Source: an uncultured Roseibium sp. (lineage in GTDB: Bacteria; Pseudomonadota; Alphaproteobacteria; Rhizobiales; Stappiaceae). From it: 64,000 nt of DNA. The stretch's first letter is position 1. Every line of letters starts with the position of its first letter. Below are positions 35,747 through 46,288 of the stretch, one piece after another. Position numbers and translations under genes: made by a program. The stretch covers positions 2,046,001-2,110,000 of the forward strand of contig NZ_OY780958.1 of assembly GCF_963675985.1 (NCBI RefSeq), in the 5' to 3' direction. The notes beneath the pieces were generated by a model. That model saw nothing but the letters and a program-made list of their open reading frames with translations. It was not told the origin of the DNA and made no database searches.

Positions 35747-36793
35747 ATGACCGAAACCATGAAACGTATCGCTCTCGCAGCAAGGCCGAAAGGGGCTCCG
35801 AGCCTCGACGATTTCCGCCTGGAGGACGTTCCGATGCCCATACCGGGCGAGGACGAGGTCCTGGCACGCGTGCTCTATCTGTCGCTTGATCCCTACATGC
35901 GCGGGCGGATGGACGATGCGAAGTCCTATGCCGCTCCAGTGGAGATCGGCGCAACCATGGAAGGCGGCTGCGTTGCCGAGGTTATTGCGTCCAACAGCGA
36001 CCGGCTGAAACCCGGCGAGATCGTCAACGGGATGTTCGGCTGGGCGAGCCACGGGGTTCTGCCCGCCAAGCAGCTCAGAAAGGTCGATCCGGATGTGGCC
36101 CCCGTATCGACTGCCGTCGGCGTACTCGGCATGCCCGGCTTCACCGGCTGGCTGGGGCTCAACGAATACGGCCGGCCGAAGGCAGGCGAGACGCTGGTGG
36201 TCGGGGCTGCGACCGGAGCCGTCGGCTCCATGGTCGGCCAGCTCGCCAAGATCTACGGCCTTCGGGTGGTCGGCGTTGCCGGCGGCGCGGACAAATGCGC
36301 CTTTGCGGTCAACGAACTGGGCTTCGATGCGTGTATCGACCACCGGGCCGCAGCGGATGCAACCGCCCTGCGGGAGCAGCTTGCCGCCGAGTGTCCGGAC
36401 GGCATCGATATCTACTTCGAAAACGTCGGCGGCAAAACACTGGAAGCCGTTTTGCCCCAGATGAATGTCGGCGGCCGCATTCCGATTTGCGGCATGATCG
36501 CCTGGTACGATCTCGGCGGTCTTGGTCTCGGCGGCGCAGACGGCAAGGACCAGTTGCCGAAGGCCTGGCGCACCATTCTCGTGCGCCGTCTGTCGATCAA
36601 CGGCTTCATCATCATGGATCATTACGCCCGTTTCCCGGACTTCCTGAAGGAGGTGGGCGGATATATCCGCGACGACCGGCTGCATTACCGCGAGGATATC
36701 GCCAAAGGCCTCGAAGCCGCCCCCCAGGCCTTCCTTGACATGCTGAAGGGCGGCAATTTCGGCAAGCAGCTGGTCAAGGTCGGGGAGCTTTGA
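35747..36793 (+). CDS. NADP-dependent MDR oxidoreductase
   Basis: 348 residues, zinc-free medium-chain reductase of the CurA/prostaglandin-reductase/leukotriene B4 dehydrogenase type: LSLDPYMRGRMDD near residue 45, FTGWLGLNEYGRPKAGE, and the cofactor loop GAATGAVGSMVGQLAK, with YFENVGGKTLEAVLPQMN downstream. Such enzymes reduce the C=C bond of alpha,beta-unsaturated ketones, aldehydes or thioesters with NADPH. It is the first gene of the plus-strand block and lies directly behind operator copy 2. Confidence 0.9.
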   Translation: MTETMKRIALAARPKGAPSLDDFRLEDVPMPIPGEDEVLARVLYLSLDPYMRGRMDDAKSYAAPVEIGATMEGGCVAEVIASNSDRLKPGEIVNGMFGWASHGVLPAKQLRKVDPDVAPVSTAVGVLGMPGFTGWLGLNEYGRPKAGETLVVGAATGAVGSMVGQLAKIYGLRVVGVAGGADKCAFAVNELGFDACIDHRAAADATALREQLAAECPDGIDIYFENVGGKTLEAVLPQMNVGGRIPICGMIAWYDLGGLGLGGADGKDQLPKAWRTILVRRLSINGFIIMDHYARFPDFLKEVGGYIRDDRLHYREDIAKGLEAAPQAFLDMLKGGNFGKQLVKVGEL

Positions 36794-36795
36794 GC

Positions 36796-37560
36796 ATGAG
36801 GCTGTTCGACATGACCGGCAAGGTGGCGCTGATCACCGGCTCCACCAAGGGCATCGGCAAGGCCATTGCCTTCGCGCTTTCCGAAGCCGGGGCGAAGGTG
36901 GTGATTTCAAGCCGGAAGCAGGACGCCTGCGACCAGGTTTCGGACGAGATCCGCTCAAAAGGCGGGGAAGCGCTTGCGGTGCCGGCCAATATCTCGGAGG
37001 ACGCCGATCTTGAACGGCTGGTCACCACCGTTCTCGACAAATGGGGGCGCATCGACAGCCTGATCTGCAATGCGGCCGTCAATCCCTATTACGGGCCGTT
37101 CCTGGACACGCCCGACGATGCCTTCGACAAGACCATCCGGGTCAACATCCGCTCCAATATGAAGCTCGCGAAGCTCGTCCTTCCGGGCATGGTGGACCGA
37201 ATGGACGGCAGCATCGTCGTGGTGTCGTCGATCGCCGCCTTCAAGGGATCGGACAAGCTCGGCATCTATGCGCTGACCAAGGCCGCCGACACCCAACTCG
37301 TGCGCAATCTGGCCGTCACCTATGGTCCGGACAACATCCGGATCAACGGCATTGCCCCTGCCCTGGTGCGTACCGATTTCGCCCGCACGCTCTGGGAAGA
37401 TCCGGAGCGGGCAAAAGAGGTCGCCGACAGCTACGCCCTGAAGCGGCTTGGAGATCCTGATGATATTGCGGGGGTTGCCGTCTTTTTGGCGAGTCGTGCG
37501 GGAGCCTGGACGACGGGCCAGACGCTGATCGTCGACGGTGGCTGGTCCGTGTGCGAATGA
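36796..37560 (+). CDS. SDR-family oxidoreductase
   Basis: 254 residues. I take ATG 36796, preceded by GGGGAG, although a TTG at 36790 overlaps the previous stop. Motifs: TGSTKGIGKAIAFALSEAG, CNAAVNP, Ser in IVVVSSIAAFKGS, and Tyr/Lys in YALTKAADTQLVRNLA, with the C-terminal WTTGQTLIVDGGWSV. A basic pattern after the second strand (VVISSRKQD) suggests NADP. It is the second gene of the plus-strand block and probably acts on a hydroxyacyl intermediate; it resembles the DHRS4-like carbonyl reductase subgroup. Confidence 0.9.
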   Translation: MRLFDMTGKVALITGSTKGIGKAIAFALSEAGAKVVISSRKQDACDQVSDEIRSKGGEALAVPANISEDADLERLVTTVLDKWGRIDSLICNAAVNPYYGPFLDTPDDAFDKTIRVNIRSNMKLAKLVLPGMVDRMDGSIVVVSSIAAFKGSDKLGIYALTKAADTQLVRNLAVTYGPDNIRINGIAPALVRTDFARTLWEDPERAKEVADSYALKRLGDPDDIAGVAVFLASRAGAWTTGQTLIVDGGWSVCE

Positions 37561-37800
37561 AAGACAGACGCCTGTTTCCATTTGCTCACCCATTCTCTGG
37601 CGCCGTCTTGCACGCAGGAAACCCTGTAAGGTTTTGTGACAATTCACATGTTCCCCAGTACACCTGTGGAGCGATTGACAAGGGCGGCACCATAATCTAG
37701 CGTCCGCGTCAAATTATAAAATGATATTTCGCAGAGCGGAACTGGAGCTAAATTCCGGTGCCGCACGCGCAGCAGACTCGGTCAGGAAGGACACCGAAAA

Positions 37801-39915
37801 ATGAGCGATTTGGTCACGATCACGCGCAACGGCAGCATCGCCATCGTTTCCATCGAAAATCCGCCGGTCAACGCGCTCGCCTATGAAGTCAGGGCCGGGA
37901 TCTTCAACGCCATGGAACAGCTGGCCGCCGATGATGCGGTTGCCGGCGTGGTCCTGACCGGCTCCGGACGCACCTTCAGCGCCGGCGCCGATATTCGCGA
38001 ATTCGGCAAACCGTCGCAGGAGCCCTGGCTCCCTGTCGTGATCCAGAAGGTCGAGGACATGCCGAAGCCGGTGGTGGCCGCCCTCCACGGCACGGTTCTG
38101 GGCGGCGGCTTTGAACTCACCCTCGGCTGTCATGCACGGATTGCGGCGCCCGGCACCAAGGTCGGCCTGCCGGAGGTCAAGCTCGGCCTGATGCCCGGCG
38201 CCGGCGGCACCCAGCGCCTGCCGCGCATCATCGGACCGGAAGCGGCTTTGAAAATCATCGTGCCCGGCGAACCGGTCGGCGCGGACGCCGCTCTCAAGAT
38301 GGGTGTGATTGACGCGGTCTCGGACGATCCGGTTGCGGCGGCCGTGGAACGCGCTGCGCAGATGGCGGCCGATGGGAAACCGCTGGTGAAGGTCCGCGAG
38401 AACGATGCGCCGCTCGCAGCTGCCAAGGCCGACCGCTCGGCTTTCGAGGAAACCGCTGCTGCCCTCTTGAAAAAGGCCAAGGGCCTGAAGGCACCCGCCG
38501 CCTGTATCGATGCCGTGCGCTGGTCCATGGACCTGCCGGTCGAGGAAGCTATGCAGAAAGAGCGCGAGACCTTCATGAAACTGATCGACGACGATCAGTC
38601 CAAGGCCCAGCGCCATATCTTCTTCGCTGAGCGCGAAGCGGCGAAGGTCGCCGACATGCCGAAGGATGTGAAGCCGCGCGAGGTCAACAAGGTGGGCGTC
38701 ATCGGCGCCGGCACCATGGGTGGCGGCATTTCCATGAACTTCGCCAACGTGGGCATTCCGGTCACGATCATCGAGACCTCGCAGGAGGCGCTCGACCGGG
38801 GCTTTGCCACGATCGAGAAGAACTACCGCATCTCCGTCTCGCGCGGTCGCATGACCGAAGACGACCTGAAAGCGCGCATGAGCCTGCTGACCGGGTCGAC
38901 CGACATGAACGATCTTGCAGACGCAGACATGATCATCGAGGCGGTGTTCGAGGAAATGGACATCAAGAAGCAGATCTTCGGCGACCTGGACCGGATCGCC
39001 AAGCCGTCTGCCGTTCTTGCCACCAACACCTCCTATCTCAACGTCGATGACATCGCGCAGATGACGAAGCGGCCGGGATCGGTTCTCGGCACGCATTTCT
39101 TCAGCCCGGCCAACGTCATGAAGCTGTTGGAGATCGTGCGCGGTGCGGAGACCGAGCCGGAAGTGCTGGCAACCGCCATCGAGGTCGGCCGGCGGATCCG
39201 GAAGGTTCCGGTCGTCGTCGGCGTCTGTTTCGGCTTCGTCGGCAACCGCATGCTGCGTGCCCGTTCGCTGGAAACCGAACGCCTGCTTCTGGAGGGCGCG
39301 TCCCCGCAACAGGTGGATGCCGCTCTTACCGGCTTCGGTTTCCCGATGGGACCGTTTGCCATGGGCGACCTCGCCGGTCTCGATATCGGCTGGCGCATCC
39401 GTAAACAGATGGGCGGGTCGGCAGACGGCGGCAGCGCGGACATCGCCGACGCGCTGTGCGAAATGGGCCGCTTCGGCCAGAAGACCGGCCGGGGCTTCTA
39501 TATCTACGAACAGGGTTCGCGAGCCGGCACGCCGGATCCGGAAGTCGAGGCCCTGATCGAGAAAACGGCGGCAAAGAAAGGCATTACCCGCCGCCAGATC
39601 GGCGAGGAGGAAATCGTCGAACGGCTGATCTACCCGATGATCAGCGAAGGCGCGAAGATCCTGGACGAAGGCATTGCCCAACGTCCGGGCGACATCGATG
39701 CCGTCTGGGTCTTCGGCTACGGCTTCCCGCTGTGGCGCGGCGGACCGATGTTCTATGCCGACCAGGTCGGCCTTGGGCACATCCGCGACCGGATGAACCA
39801 CTATGCCGAGACAACCGGCAATATGGCACTGAAGCCCGCACCGCTGCTCGAGCGGCTTGCGGATGAGGGGCTGGGATTTGCCTCTCTCGCCCGGAAAGAG
39901 GCCAAAGCGGCATGA
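37801..39915 (+). CDS. FadB-like enoyl-CoA hydratase/3-hydroxyacyl-CoA dehydrogenase
   Basis: 704 residues, bifunctional. The N-terminal crotonase domain has the oxyanion-hole segment TFSAGADIREFG, HGTVLGGGFELTLGCHAR and the Glu-bearing GLPEVKLGLMPGAGGTQRL. The C-terminal dehydrogenase has the NAD loop VGVIGAGTMGGGISMNFANV, GTHFFSPANVMKLLEIV with the catalytic His, and a two-part C-terminal helical domain ending DLAGLDIGWRIRK and GYGFPLWRGGPMFYADQ. It performs two consecutive beta-oxidation steps. GGAAGG precedes the ATG, and 240 bases separate it from the SDR gene, so it may have its own promoter. The stop overlaps the next start. Confidence 0.94.
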   Translation: MSDLVTITRNGSIAIVSIENPPVNALAYEVRAGIFNAMEQLAADDAVAGVVLTGSGRTFSAGADIREFGKPSQEPWLPVVIQKVEDMPKPVVAALHGTVLGGGFELTLGCHARIAAPGTKVGLPEVKLGLMPGAGGTQRLPRIIGPEAALKIIVPGEPVGADAALKMGVIDAVSDDPVAAAVERAAQMAADGKPLVKVRENDAPLAAAKADRSAFEETAAALLKKAKGLKAPAACIDAVRWSMDLPVEEAMQKERETFMKLIDDDQSKAQRHIFFAEREAAKVADMPKDVKPREVNKVGVIGAGTMGGGISMNFANVGIPVTIIETSQEALDRGFATIEKNYRISVSRGRMTEDDLKARMSLLTGSTDMNDLADADMIIEAVFEEMDIKKQIFGDLDRIAKPSAVLATNTSYLNVDDIAQMTKRPGSVLGTHFFSPANVMKLLEIVRGAETEPEVLATAIEVGRRIRKVPVVVGVCFGFVGNRMLRARSLETERLLLEGASPQQVDAALTGFGFPMGPFAMGDLAGLDIGWRIRKQMGGSADGGSADIADALCEMGRFGQKTGRGFYIYEQGSRAGTPDPEVEALIEKTAAKKGITRRQIGEEEIVERLIYPMISEGAKILDEGIAQRPGDIDAVWVFGYGFPLWRGGPMFYADQVGLGHIRDRMNHYAETTGNMALKPAPLLERLADEGLGFASLARKEAKAA

Positions 39916-41582
39916 GCAAACGGCCGTTTGCCTGGGAGAAGTCCTATCCGTCCGGCATGGATTGGGACTTCAAACCAGAGCCTTCGGTCCTTGCCCGGAT
40001 CGCGGACACGGCGGTCGCCCGCTATCCGCAACACCGGGCGCTGCAATACCGCGGCCACGTCCTCAGCTACGCGGAATTCGGGCAAAAGCTGAATTCCGCG
40101 GCCGCCGCCCTCCTGCGGGAGGGCATCGGCGCGGGCACCACGCTTGCCCTCTACATGCCGAACACGCCTTATTTTCCAGCCGTCTTTTTCGGCGGCTGCA
40201 AGGCCGGCGCGCGCATGGTGCTACTCAGCCCGCTCGACGCGGAGCGGGAACTCGCCCACAAGCTCAAGGACAGCGGCGCGCGGGTGATGGTCACGAGCGA
40301 TCTCGGCTCCCTGCTACCCATGGCACTGAAACTGATGGATGCCGGCCATCTGGACAAGCTGATCGTCGCCGAGGACAGTGCCTGGGGCGCTTCCGCCGCG
40401 CCGCTCTCACAGATCCCGGACCGTCCGGACGTCGTCACCTGGGCGGATTTCGCAAAGGGCGCGCCGATCCCGGACGCATGGCCGGAGGTGTCTCCGGAAG
40501 ACATCGCGCTGCTGCAGTATACGGGCGGGACGACCGGCCTGCCGAAAGGCGCCATCCTGACTCATCGCAATCTGACCGCATCCGCGGCGATCTACAACAA
40601 CTGGTTCCAACGGCAGCGGCCCTCCACGCCGGGGACGGACAAGATCATCTGCGTTCTGCCGCTGTTTCACATTTACGCCCTGACGACGATCCTGATCCGG
40701 CAGATCGGCAACGGCAACGAGATCCTGCTGCGTCCGCGCTTCGATCCCGAAAGCGTGCTGCAGGACATCGAGATCAAAAAGGCGACGATCTTTCCCGGTG
40801 TGCCGACCATGTGGATCGCGCTTGCGAACCTACCGGATCTGGACACCAGGGACTTTTCGTCCCTCACCCATTGCAGTTCGGGCGGCGCGCCCCTTCCCGT
40901 CGAAGTGGGCAAACGTTTCGAGGCTCTGACCGGCCTGCCGCTTCTGGGTGGCTGGGGCATGACCGAGACCGCACCGGCGGGCACCAACCTGCCCTGCTCC
41001 AACCCGGCGAAGCCTGGTTCTATAGGCATTCCCATGCCCGGCATCGAAATGGGAATCGTTGCCCTGGAGGACCCGACGCGTGAACTCGCCCCCGGCGAAA
41101 CCGGGGAACTCAGGGTCAAGGGGCCGAATGTCACCTCCGGCTACTGGAACCGGCCTGAGGAAACAGAACACGCCTTTGCCGACGGTTATTTCCTGACCGG
41201 CGACATCGGCACCATGGATGAGGACGGCTACTTTTATATCGTCGACCGCAAGAAGGACATGATCCTGTCGGGCGGATTCAACGTCTATCCGCAAGTGGTC
41301 GAACAGGCGATTTACGAGCACCCGTCCGTCGCCGAGGTTCTGGTGGTTGGTATCCCGGACGCCTATCGCGGCGAATCCGCCAAGGCCTTCGTCGCCCTGC
41401 GCAAAGGCGCGGCACCCTTCACGCTGGAAGAGCTGCAGAGCTTTCTCGCCGACAAGGTGGGCAGGCACGAAATGCCCAGGGATCTGGAATTCCGATCCGC
41501 CCTTCCCCGGACCGTGGTCGGCAAGTTTTCAAAGCTGCAACTGAAACAGGAAGAGATCAAGAAACGCGCTGGCGGTTCCTGA
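39912..41582 (+). CDS. AMP-forming acyl-CoA synthetase
   Basis: 556 residues, ANL superfamily. P-loop-like LLQYTGGTTGLPKGAILTH, the middle motif GGWGMTETAPAG, hinge/A8 region GYFLTGDIGTMDEDGYF and DRKKDMILSGGFNVYP, and the C-terminal catalytic Lys in LPRTVVGKFSKLQL. It activates a medium- or long-chain or cyclic carboxylic acid to its CoA ester in two steps via the acyl-adenylate. ATGA overlap with the FadB-like gene couples the two. It is a second, mechanistically distinct ligase in the island, beside the ADP-forming one at 28200, so two different acids may be activated. Confidence 0.93.
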   Translation: MSKRPFAWEKSYPSGMDWDFKPEPSVLARIADTAVARYPQHRALQYRGHVLSYAEFGQKLNSAAAALLREGIGAGTTLALYMPNTPYFPAVFFGGCKAGARMVLLSPLDAERELAHKLKDSGARVMVTSDLGSLLPMALKLMDAGHLDKLIVAEDSAWGASAAPLSQIPDRPDVVTWADFAKGAPIPDAWPEVSPEDIALLQYTGGTTGLPKGAILTHRNLTASAAIYNNWFQRQRPSTPGTDKIICVLPLFHIYALTTILIRQIGNGNEILLRPRFDPESVLQDIEIKKATIFPGVPTMWIALANLPDLDTRDFSSLTHCSSGGAPLPVEVGKRFEALTGLPLLGGWGMTETAPAGTNLPCSNPAKPGSIGIPMPGIEMGIVALEDPTRELAPGETGELRVKGPNVTSGYWNRPEETEHAFADGYFLTGDIGTMDEDGYFYIVDRKKDMILSGGFNVYPQVVEQAIYEHPSVAEVLVVGIPDAYRGESAKAFVALRKGAAPFTLEELQSFLADKVGRHEMPRDLEFRSALPRTVVGKFSKLQLKQEEIKKRAGGS

Positions 41583-41646
41583 CGCTCATGAGACAAGAAC
41601 GCGCCGTCGCGGCGCCTGATAACGACGACAGGGAGAAACAGAACTC

Positions 41647-42834
41647 ATGCGGGAAGCCGTCATCGTCTCCACGGCCCGCACTCCGATCGGCAAGGCCTAT
41701 CGCGGTGCGCTCAATCTCACTTGCGGACCGACGCTTGCCGGGCATGCCATCGCCGCCGCCGTCGAGCGCGCCGGCGTCGAAGGGGCGGAAGTCGAAGACG
41801 TCGTTTTCGGCTGTGCCCTGCAGGAAGGAACCACCGGCGGCAACGTTGCCCGCCGCGCGCTCCTGCGCGCCGGATTGCCGGTGACCACGGCCGGTGCGAC
41901 CATCGACCGCCAGTGCTCCTCCGGCCTGCAGTCGATCGCGGTCATCGCCCGATCGATCATTCACGACGGCATGTCTGTCGGAGTTGGTGGCGGTGTGGAA
42001 TCCGTGTCCCTGGTCCAGAACGACCACCGCAACAACTTTCATGCCATCGACGAGGCATTGCAGGACATCAAAGGCGACGTCTATCTGCCGATGATCGACA
42101 CGGCCGAGGTGGTCGCCAAACGGTATGGCATCTCCCGTGAGGATCAGGATGCCTACGGCCTGGAAAGCCAGAAGCGAACCGCAGCGGCTCGGGAAGCCGG
42201 ACGGTTCGATACGGAAATCGTGCCGATCTCCACCCGCATGGCCGTGACCGACAGGCAGACCGGAGAAGTTTCGTTCAAGGATGTAGACCTGGCCGCCGAC
42301 GAGGGCCCGCGCCCGGATACGAATGCGGAAGGCCTTGCCGGGCTGAAGCCGGTGCGCGGCGACGGCATGACCATCACCGCCGGCAATGCCAGCCAGCTTT
42401 CCGACGGCGCTTCGGCCTGTGTGGTGATGGAGCGGAAACTCGCCGAACAACGCGGCCTGGAACCGCTCGGCATCTTCCGGGGCTTCGCGGTTGCCGGATG
42501 CGAACCGGACGAGATGGGTATCGGACCGGTCTTCGCCGTCCCCCGCCTGCTGGAACGCCACGGGCTCTCGGTCGATGACATCGACCTTTGGGAACTGAAC
42601 GAGGCCTTTGCGGTCCAGGTCATCTATTGCCGGGACCGGCTCGGGATCGATCCGGCCAAGTTGAACGTCAACGGCGGCGCGATTTCCGTTGGCCACCCTT
42701 ACGGCATGTCGGGCTCCCGCCTTGCCGGCCACGCCCTGATCGAGGGCAAGCGCCGCGGCGCGAAATACGCGGTGGTGACCATGTGCGTCGGCGGCGGCAT
42801 GGGTGCCGCCGGCCTGTTTGAAATCAATTCGTGA
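41647..42834 (+). CDS. Acetyl-CoA acyltransferase (thiolase)
   Basis: 395 residues, thiolase I type. The acyl-accepting Cys is in IDRQCSSGLQSIAVIAR (about residue 90), and the second-half catalytic residues are in NGGAISVGHPYGMSGSR (His) and VVTMCVGGGMGAAGLFE (Cys). The insert ESVSLVQNDHRNNFHAIDEAL in the loop domain probably tunes substrate range. It cleaves a 3-ketoacyl-CoA to acetyl- or propionyl-CoA plus the shortened acyl-CoA. It lies 64 bases after the ligase gene and 10 before the first acyl-CoA dehydrogenase, within one operon. Confidence 0.94.
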   Translation: MREAVIVSTARTPIGKAYRGALNLTCGPTLAGHAIAAAVERAGVEGAEVEDVVFGCALQEGTTGGNVARRALLRAGLPVTTAGATIDRQCSSGLQSIAVIARSIIHDGMSVGVGGGVESVSLVQNDHRNNFHAIDEALQDIKGDVYLPMIDTAEVVAKRYGISREDQDAYGLESQKRTAAAREAGRFDTEIVPISTRMAVTDRQTGEVSFKDVDLAADEGPRPDTNAEGLAGLKPVRGDGMTITAGNASQLSDGASACVVMERKLAEQRGLEPLGIFRGFAVAGCEPDEMGIGPVFAVPRLLERHGLSVDDIDLWELNEAFAVQVIYCRDRLGIDPAKLNVNGGAISVGHPYGMSGSRLAGHALIEGKRRGAKYAVVTMCVGGGMGAAGLFEINS

Positions 42835-42844
42835 GGCCTAAGCC

Positions 42845-44047
<1,203 letters not shown>

Positions 44048-44059
44048 GGGGGCTGTGAG

Positions 44060-45208
44060 ATGGATTTTGATCTGAACGACGAACAACGGCTCATCAAGGA
44101 CAGCGTCGAGCGCCTGCTCGCCGATCGGTATGGTTTCGAGCAGCGCAAGGCCTATGGCGCTTCGGCTAAAGGCTGGAGTGCCGACATGTGGGCGCAATAC
44201 GCGGAGCTCGGCCTGCTCGCCATGCCGTTTTCCGCAGATGACGGCGGTTTGGACCAGGGGCCGGTCGGCACGATGATTGTCATGGAGGCCTTCGGCCGTG
44301 CCCTTGCGCTGGAACCCTATCTGGCAACCGTTGTCCTGGGCGGCGGCTTCCTGCGCAATGGGGCAAACGCCGCACAGAAAGCCGAACTGATCCCGCAGAT
44401 CGCGGACGGCAGCCTGACGCTTGCCTATGCCCAGACGGAGCGTCACTCCCGCTACGACCTGGCGGATGTCACGACGACGGCGCGCAAGGAAGGTGGGTCC
44501 TATACTCTGGACGGGGCAAAGAGCGTGGTCGTTCATGGTGATAGTGCCGACAAGCTGATCGTGACGGCACGGGTCGCCGGCGACCGGCGCGACCGGTCCG
44601 GGATCGGCGTTTTCCTGATCGATGGAGATGCGCATGGTGTCTCGCGGCGCGGTTATCCGACCCAGGATGGCCAGAAGGCGGCGGAAGTCCTGCTGGAAGG
44701 CGTCCGCGTCGATGCGAACTGGGTGATCGGCGATCCGGAAAACGGCCTACCGCTGATCGAGCAGGTCGCCGACGAAGCTATAGCGGCGCTCTGCGCGGAA
44801 GCAGTCGGCACCATGTCGGTGATGCACGAAACCACGGTGGACTACCTGAAGACCCGCAAGCAGTTCGGCGTGCCGATCGGCGATTTCCAGGTTCTGCAGC
44901 ACCGGGCGGCCGACATGTTCCTGATGCTGGAACAGGCGCGCAGCATGTCGATGCTGGCCACCATGATGGCGAGCGAACAGGACTTGGCCGAACGCCGCCG
45001 CTCGATTGCCGGCGCCAAGGTCCAGATCGGCCGCTCCGGACGGTTCGTCGGTCAGCAGGCGGTCCAGCTACACGGCGGTGTCGGCATGACCATGGAACTG
45101 GCCGTCGGTCATTATTTCAAGCGGATGACAATGATCGACACGGCCTTTGGTGATGCGGATTATCACCTCAGCCGCCTTGCCGATGCGGGCGGACTGATCG
45201 CCGCCTGA
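44060..45208 (+). CDS. Acyl-CoA dehydrogenase, second of a pair
   Basis: 382 residues, preceded by GAGGGGG. The N-terminal and middle domains are recognisable (FDLNDEQRLIKDSVERLL, LAYAQTERHSRYDLADV, QFGVPIGDFQVLQHRAADM), but it lacks the typical EPGAGSD segment and the GGxxEI C-terminus; it ends HGGVGMTMELAVGHYFKRMT. It is likely the partner subunit of the preceding protein. A strong terminator follows 25 bases after the stop, ending the plus-strand block. Confidence 0.9.
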   Translation: MDFDLNDEQRLIKDSVERLLADRYGFEQRKAYGASAKGWSADMWAQYAELGLLAMPFSADDGGLDQGPVGTMIVMEAFGRALALEPYLATVVLGGGFLRNGANAAQKAELIPQIADGSLTLAYAQTERHSRYDLADVTTTARKEGGSYTLDGAKSVVVHGDSADKLIVTARVAGDRRDRSGIGVFLIDGDAHGVSRRGYPTQDGQKAAEVLLEGVRVDANWVIGDPENGLPLIEQVADEAIAALCAEAVGTMSVMHETTVDYLKTRKQFGVPIGDFQVLQHRAADMFLMLEQARSMSMLATMMASEQDLAERRRSIAGAKVQIGRSGRFVGQQAVQLHGGVGMTMELAVGHYFKRMTMIDTAFGDADYHLSRLADAGGLIAA

Positions 45209-45232
45209 TTTCTACGCGATATTTCATTGATG

Positions 45233-45259
45233 GGCCCGCAGCGCGTTGCGGGCCTTTTT
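45233..45259 (+). terminator. Rho-independent terminator after the beta-oxidation operon
   Basis: Perfect 8-bp stem GGCCCGCA / TGCGGGCC with a six-base loop, followed by TTTTT, 25 bases past the stop of the last acyl-CoA dehydrogenase gene. It separates the catabolic island from the convergent TauE-like gene. Confidence 0.85.
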
Positions 45260-45272
45260 CATGTCCGAGTGG

Positions 45273-46025
45273 CTAGAAGAAAAGCTCCTGAACCAGGATC
45301 TTCGCCGCGATCAGCATCAGCAGCCCGAGCATGATCTTGTCGAAAGTTTCTTTGGAGAGATGCCGGGCGAGATAGTTGCCCAGCGGCATGAACAGGCTGA
45401 TAGCCACGGTCACACCCAGTCCGAGAAAGAACCGGTGCCAGTCAAGAAGGCCGACCACGACCAGTTGCTGGATCTGGCCGATGGACATGACGATGAAGAA
45501 CACCGAGATCGTCGCGATGAAAGTGCTGCGCGGCAGTTTCAATGCGTTGAGGAAGGTGATTGAGGCCGGCGCGGAAATGCCCGTCGCTCCTTGAAGAGCT
45601 CCTCCCAAGAAGCCGATCGGCCCGGACAGCTTCAAGCCCGCGGCATAGCTCAGAACCCAGTCGGCCTTGAGGACCCTGAAACCGACATATCCAAGCACCA
45701 CGACGGCCATGGCAATCGACAAGGTGTCAGACGGCAGGCCCGCCAACAGGACGGTACCGACGATCGCCCCCAGGGCTCCACCGCCTGCAAACAGCATCAT
45801 AAACGGCAACGGCAGTTGGGCTTTGCGGTATTCCCAAGCCTGTTTGACGTTGGTCAGGACATTGGACGTCACGAAAACGGCAACGGCAAACTGAACGTTT
45901 GTCAGTGCGGCCAGGACCGGCACGCCGATGACCGGCGCCCCTGCCCCGGTCGCTCCCTTCAGAAGACCGCCAAGGAAGCAGGCGAGCAAGGCAGGAAGAA
46001 CCAATGCGAGATCGATATGGGGCAA
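45273..46025 (-). CDS. TauE/SafE-family sulfite/organosulfonate exporter
   Basis: 250 residues with about eight hydrophobic segments in the two-repeat arrangement of the family: LACFLGGLLKGATGAGAPV near the N-terminus and IGFLGGALQGATGISAPAS in the second half, the paired G-A-T-G motifs being diagnostic. It is an inner-membrane protein. Family members export sulfite, sulfoacetate or related anions, or move other small organic anions; the substrate here is unknown. Transcribed alone, divergent from the zinc-binding-protein gene. Confidence 0.88.
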   Translation of the reverse strand: MPHIDLALVLPALLACFLGGLLKGATGAGAPVIGVPVLAALTNVQFAVAVFVTSNVLTNVKQAWEYRKAQLPLPFMMLFAGGGALGAIVGTVLLAGLPSDTLSIAMAVVVLGYVGFRVLKADWVLSYAAGLKLSGPIGFLGGALQGATGISAPASITFLNALKLPRSTFIATISVFFIVMSIGQIQQLVVVGLLDWHRFFLGLGVTVAISLFMPLGNYLARHLSKETFDKIMLGLLMLIAAKILVQELFF

Positions 46026-46250
46026 GAAACGCTCCGGAGAAATCTGAAGATGCAGCCGGGCTGGATTCGGTTCGGCTGCTTAACGTTATGACGGATAAGG
46101 CTTTCAAGACGCAAAAACCAGTCTTTGTCGGCAAATCTCATTTTTTGAAATGCAGGGCGGAAACCTGAGACCCGGTCGACAATTCCACAATTGCGATCAG
46201 AACCGGACTCAGGGTCTTGCACCCCGCCTCAACAGACGTTACAAGATTAC

Positions 46251-46267
46251 ATGTAATGTTATTACAT
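46251..46267. promoter_or_regulatory. Zur-like operator upstream of znuA
   Basis: Perfect inverted repeat ATGTAAT-GTT-ATTACAT, 22 bases upstream of the proposed TTG start of the zinc-binding protein. Alphaproteobacterial Zur boxes are AT-rich palindromes of this kind containing TGTTAT/ATAACA-type cores. The position overlapping the promoter fits zinc-dependent repression. Confidence 0.72.
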
Positions 46268-46288
46268 TCCGCACAATTGGAGTCTCCC

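Noticed and set aside
37727..37733. TTTCGCA half-site upstream of the FadB-like gene as a third IclR operator
   Set aside because: The matching left half is absent (TATAAAA in place of TGCGAAA), so I count only a half-site.
37714..39801. 695-aa minus-strand frame opposite the FadB-like gene
   Set aside because: Antisense shadow: the plus strand has all crotonase and dehydrogenase motifs.
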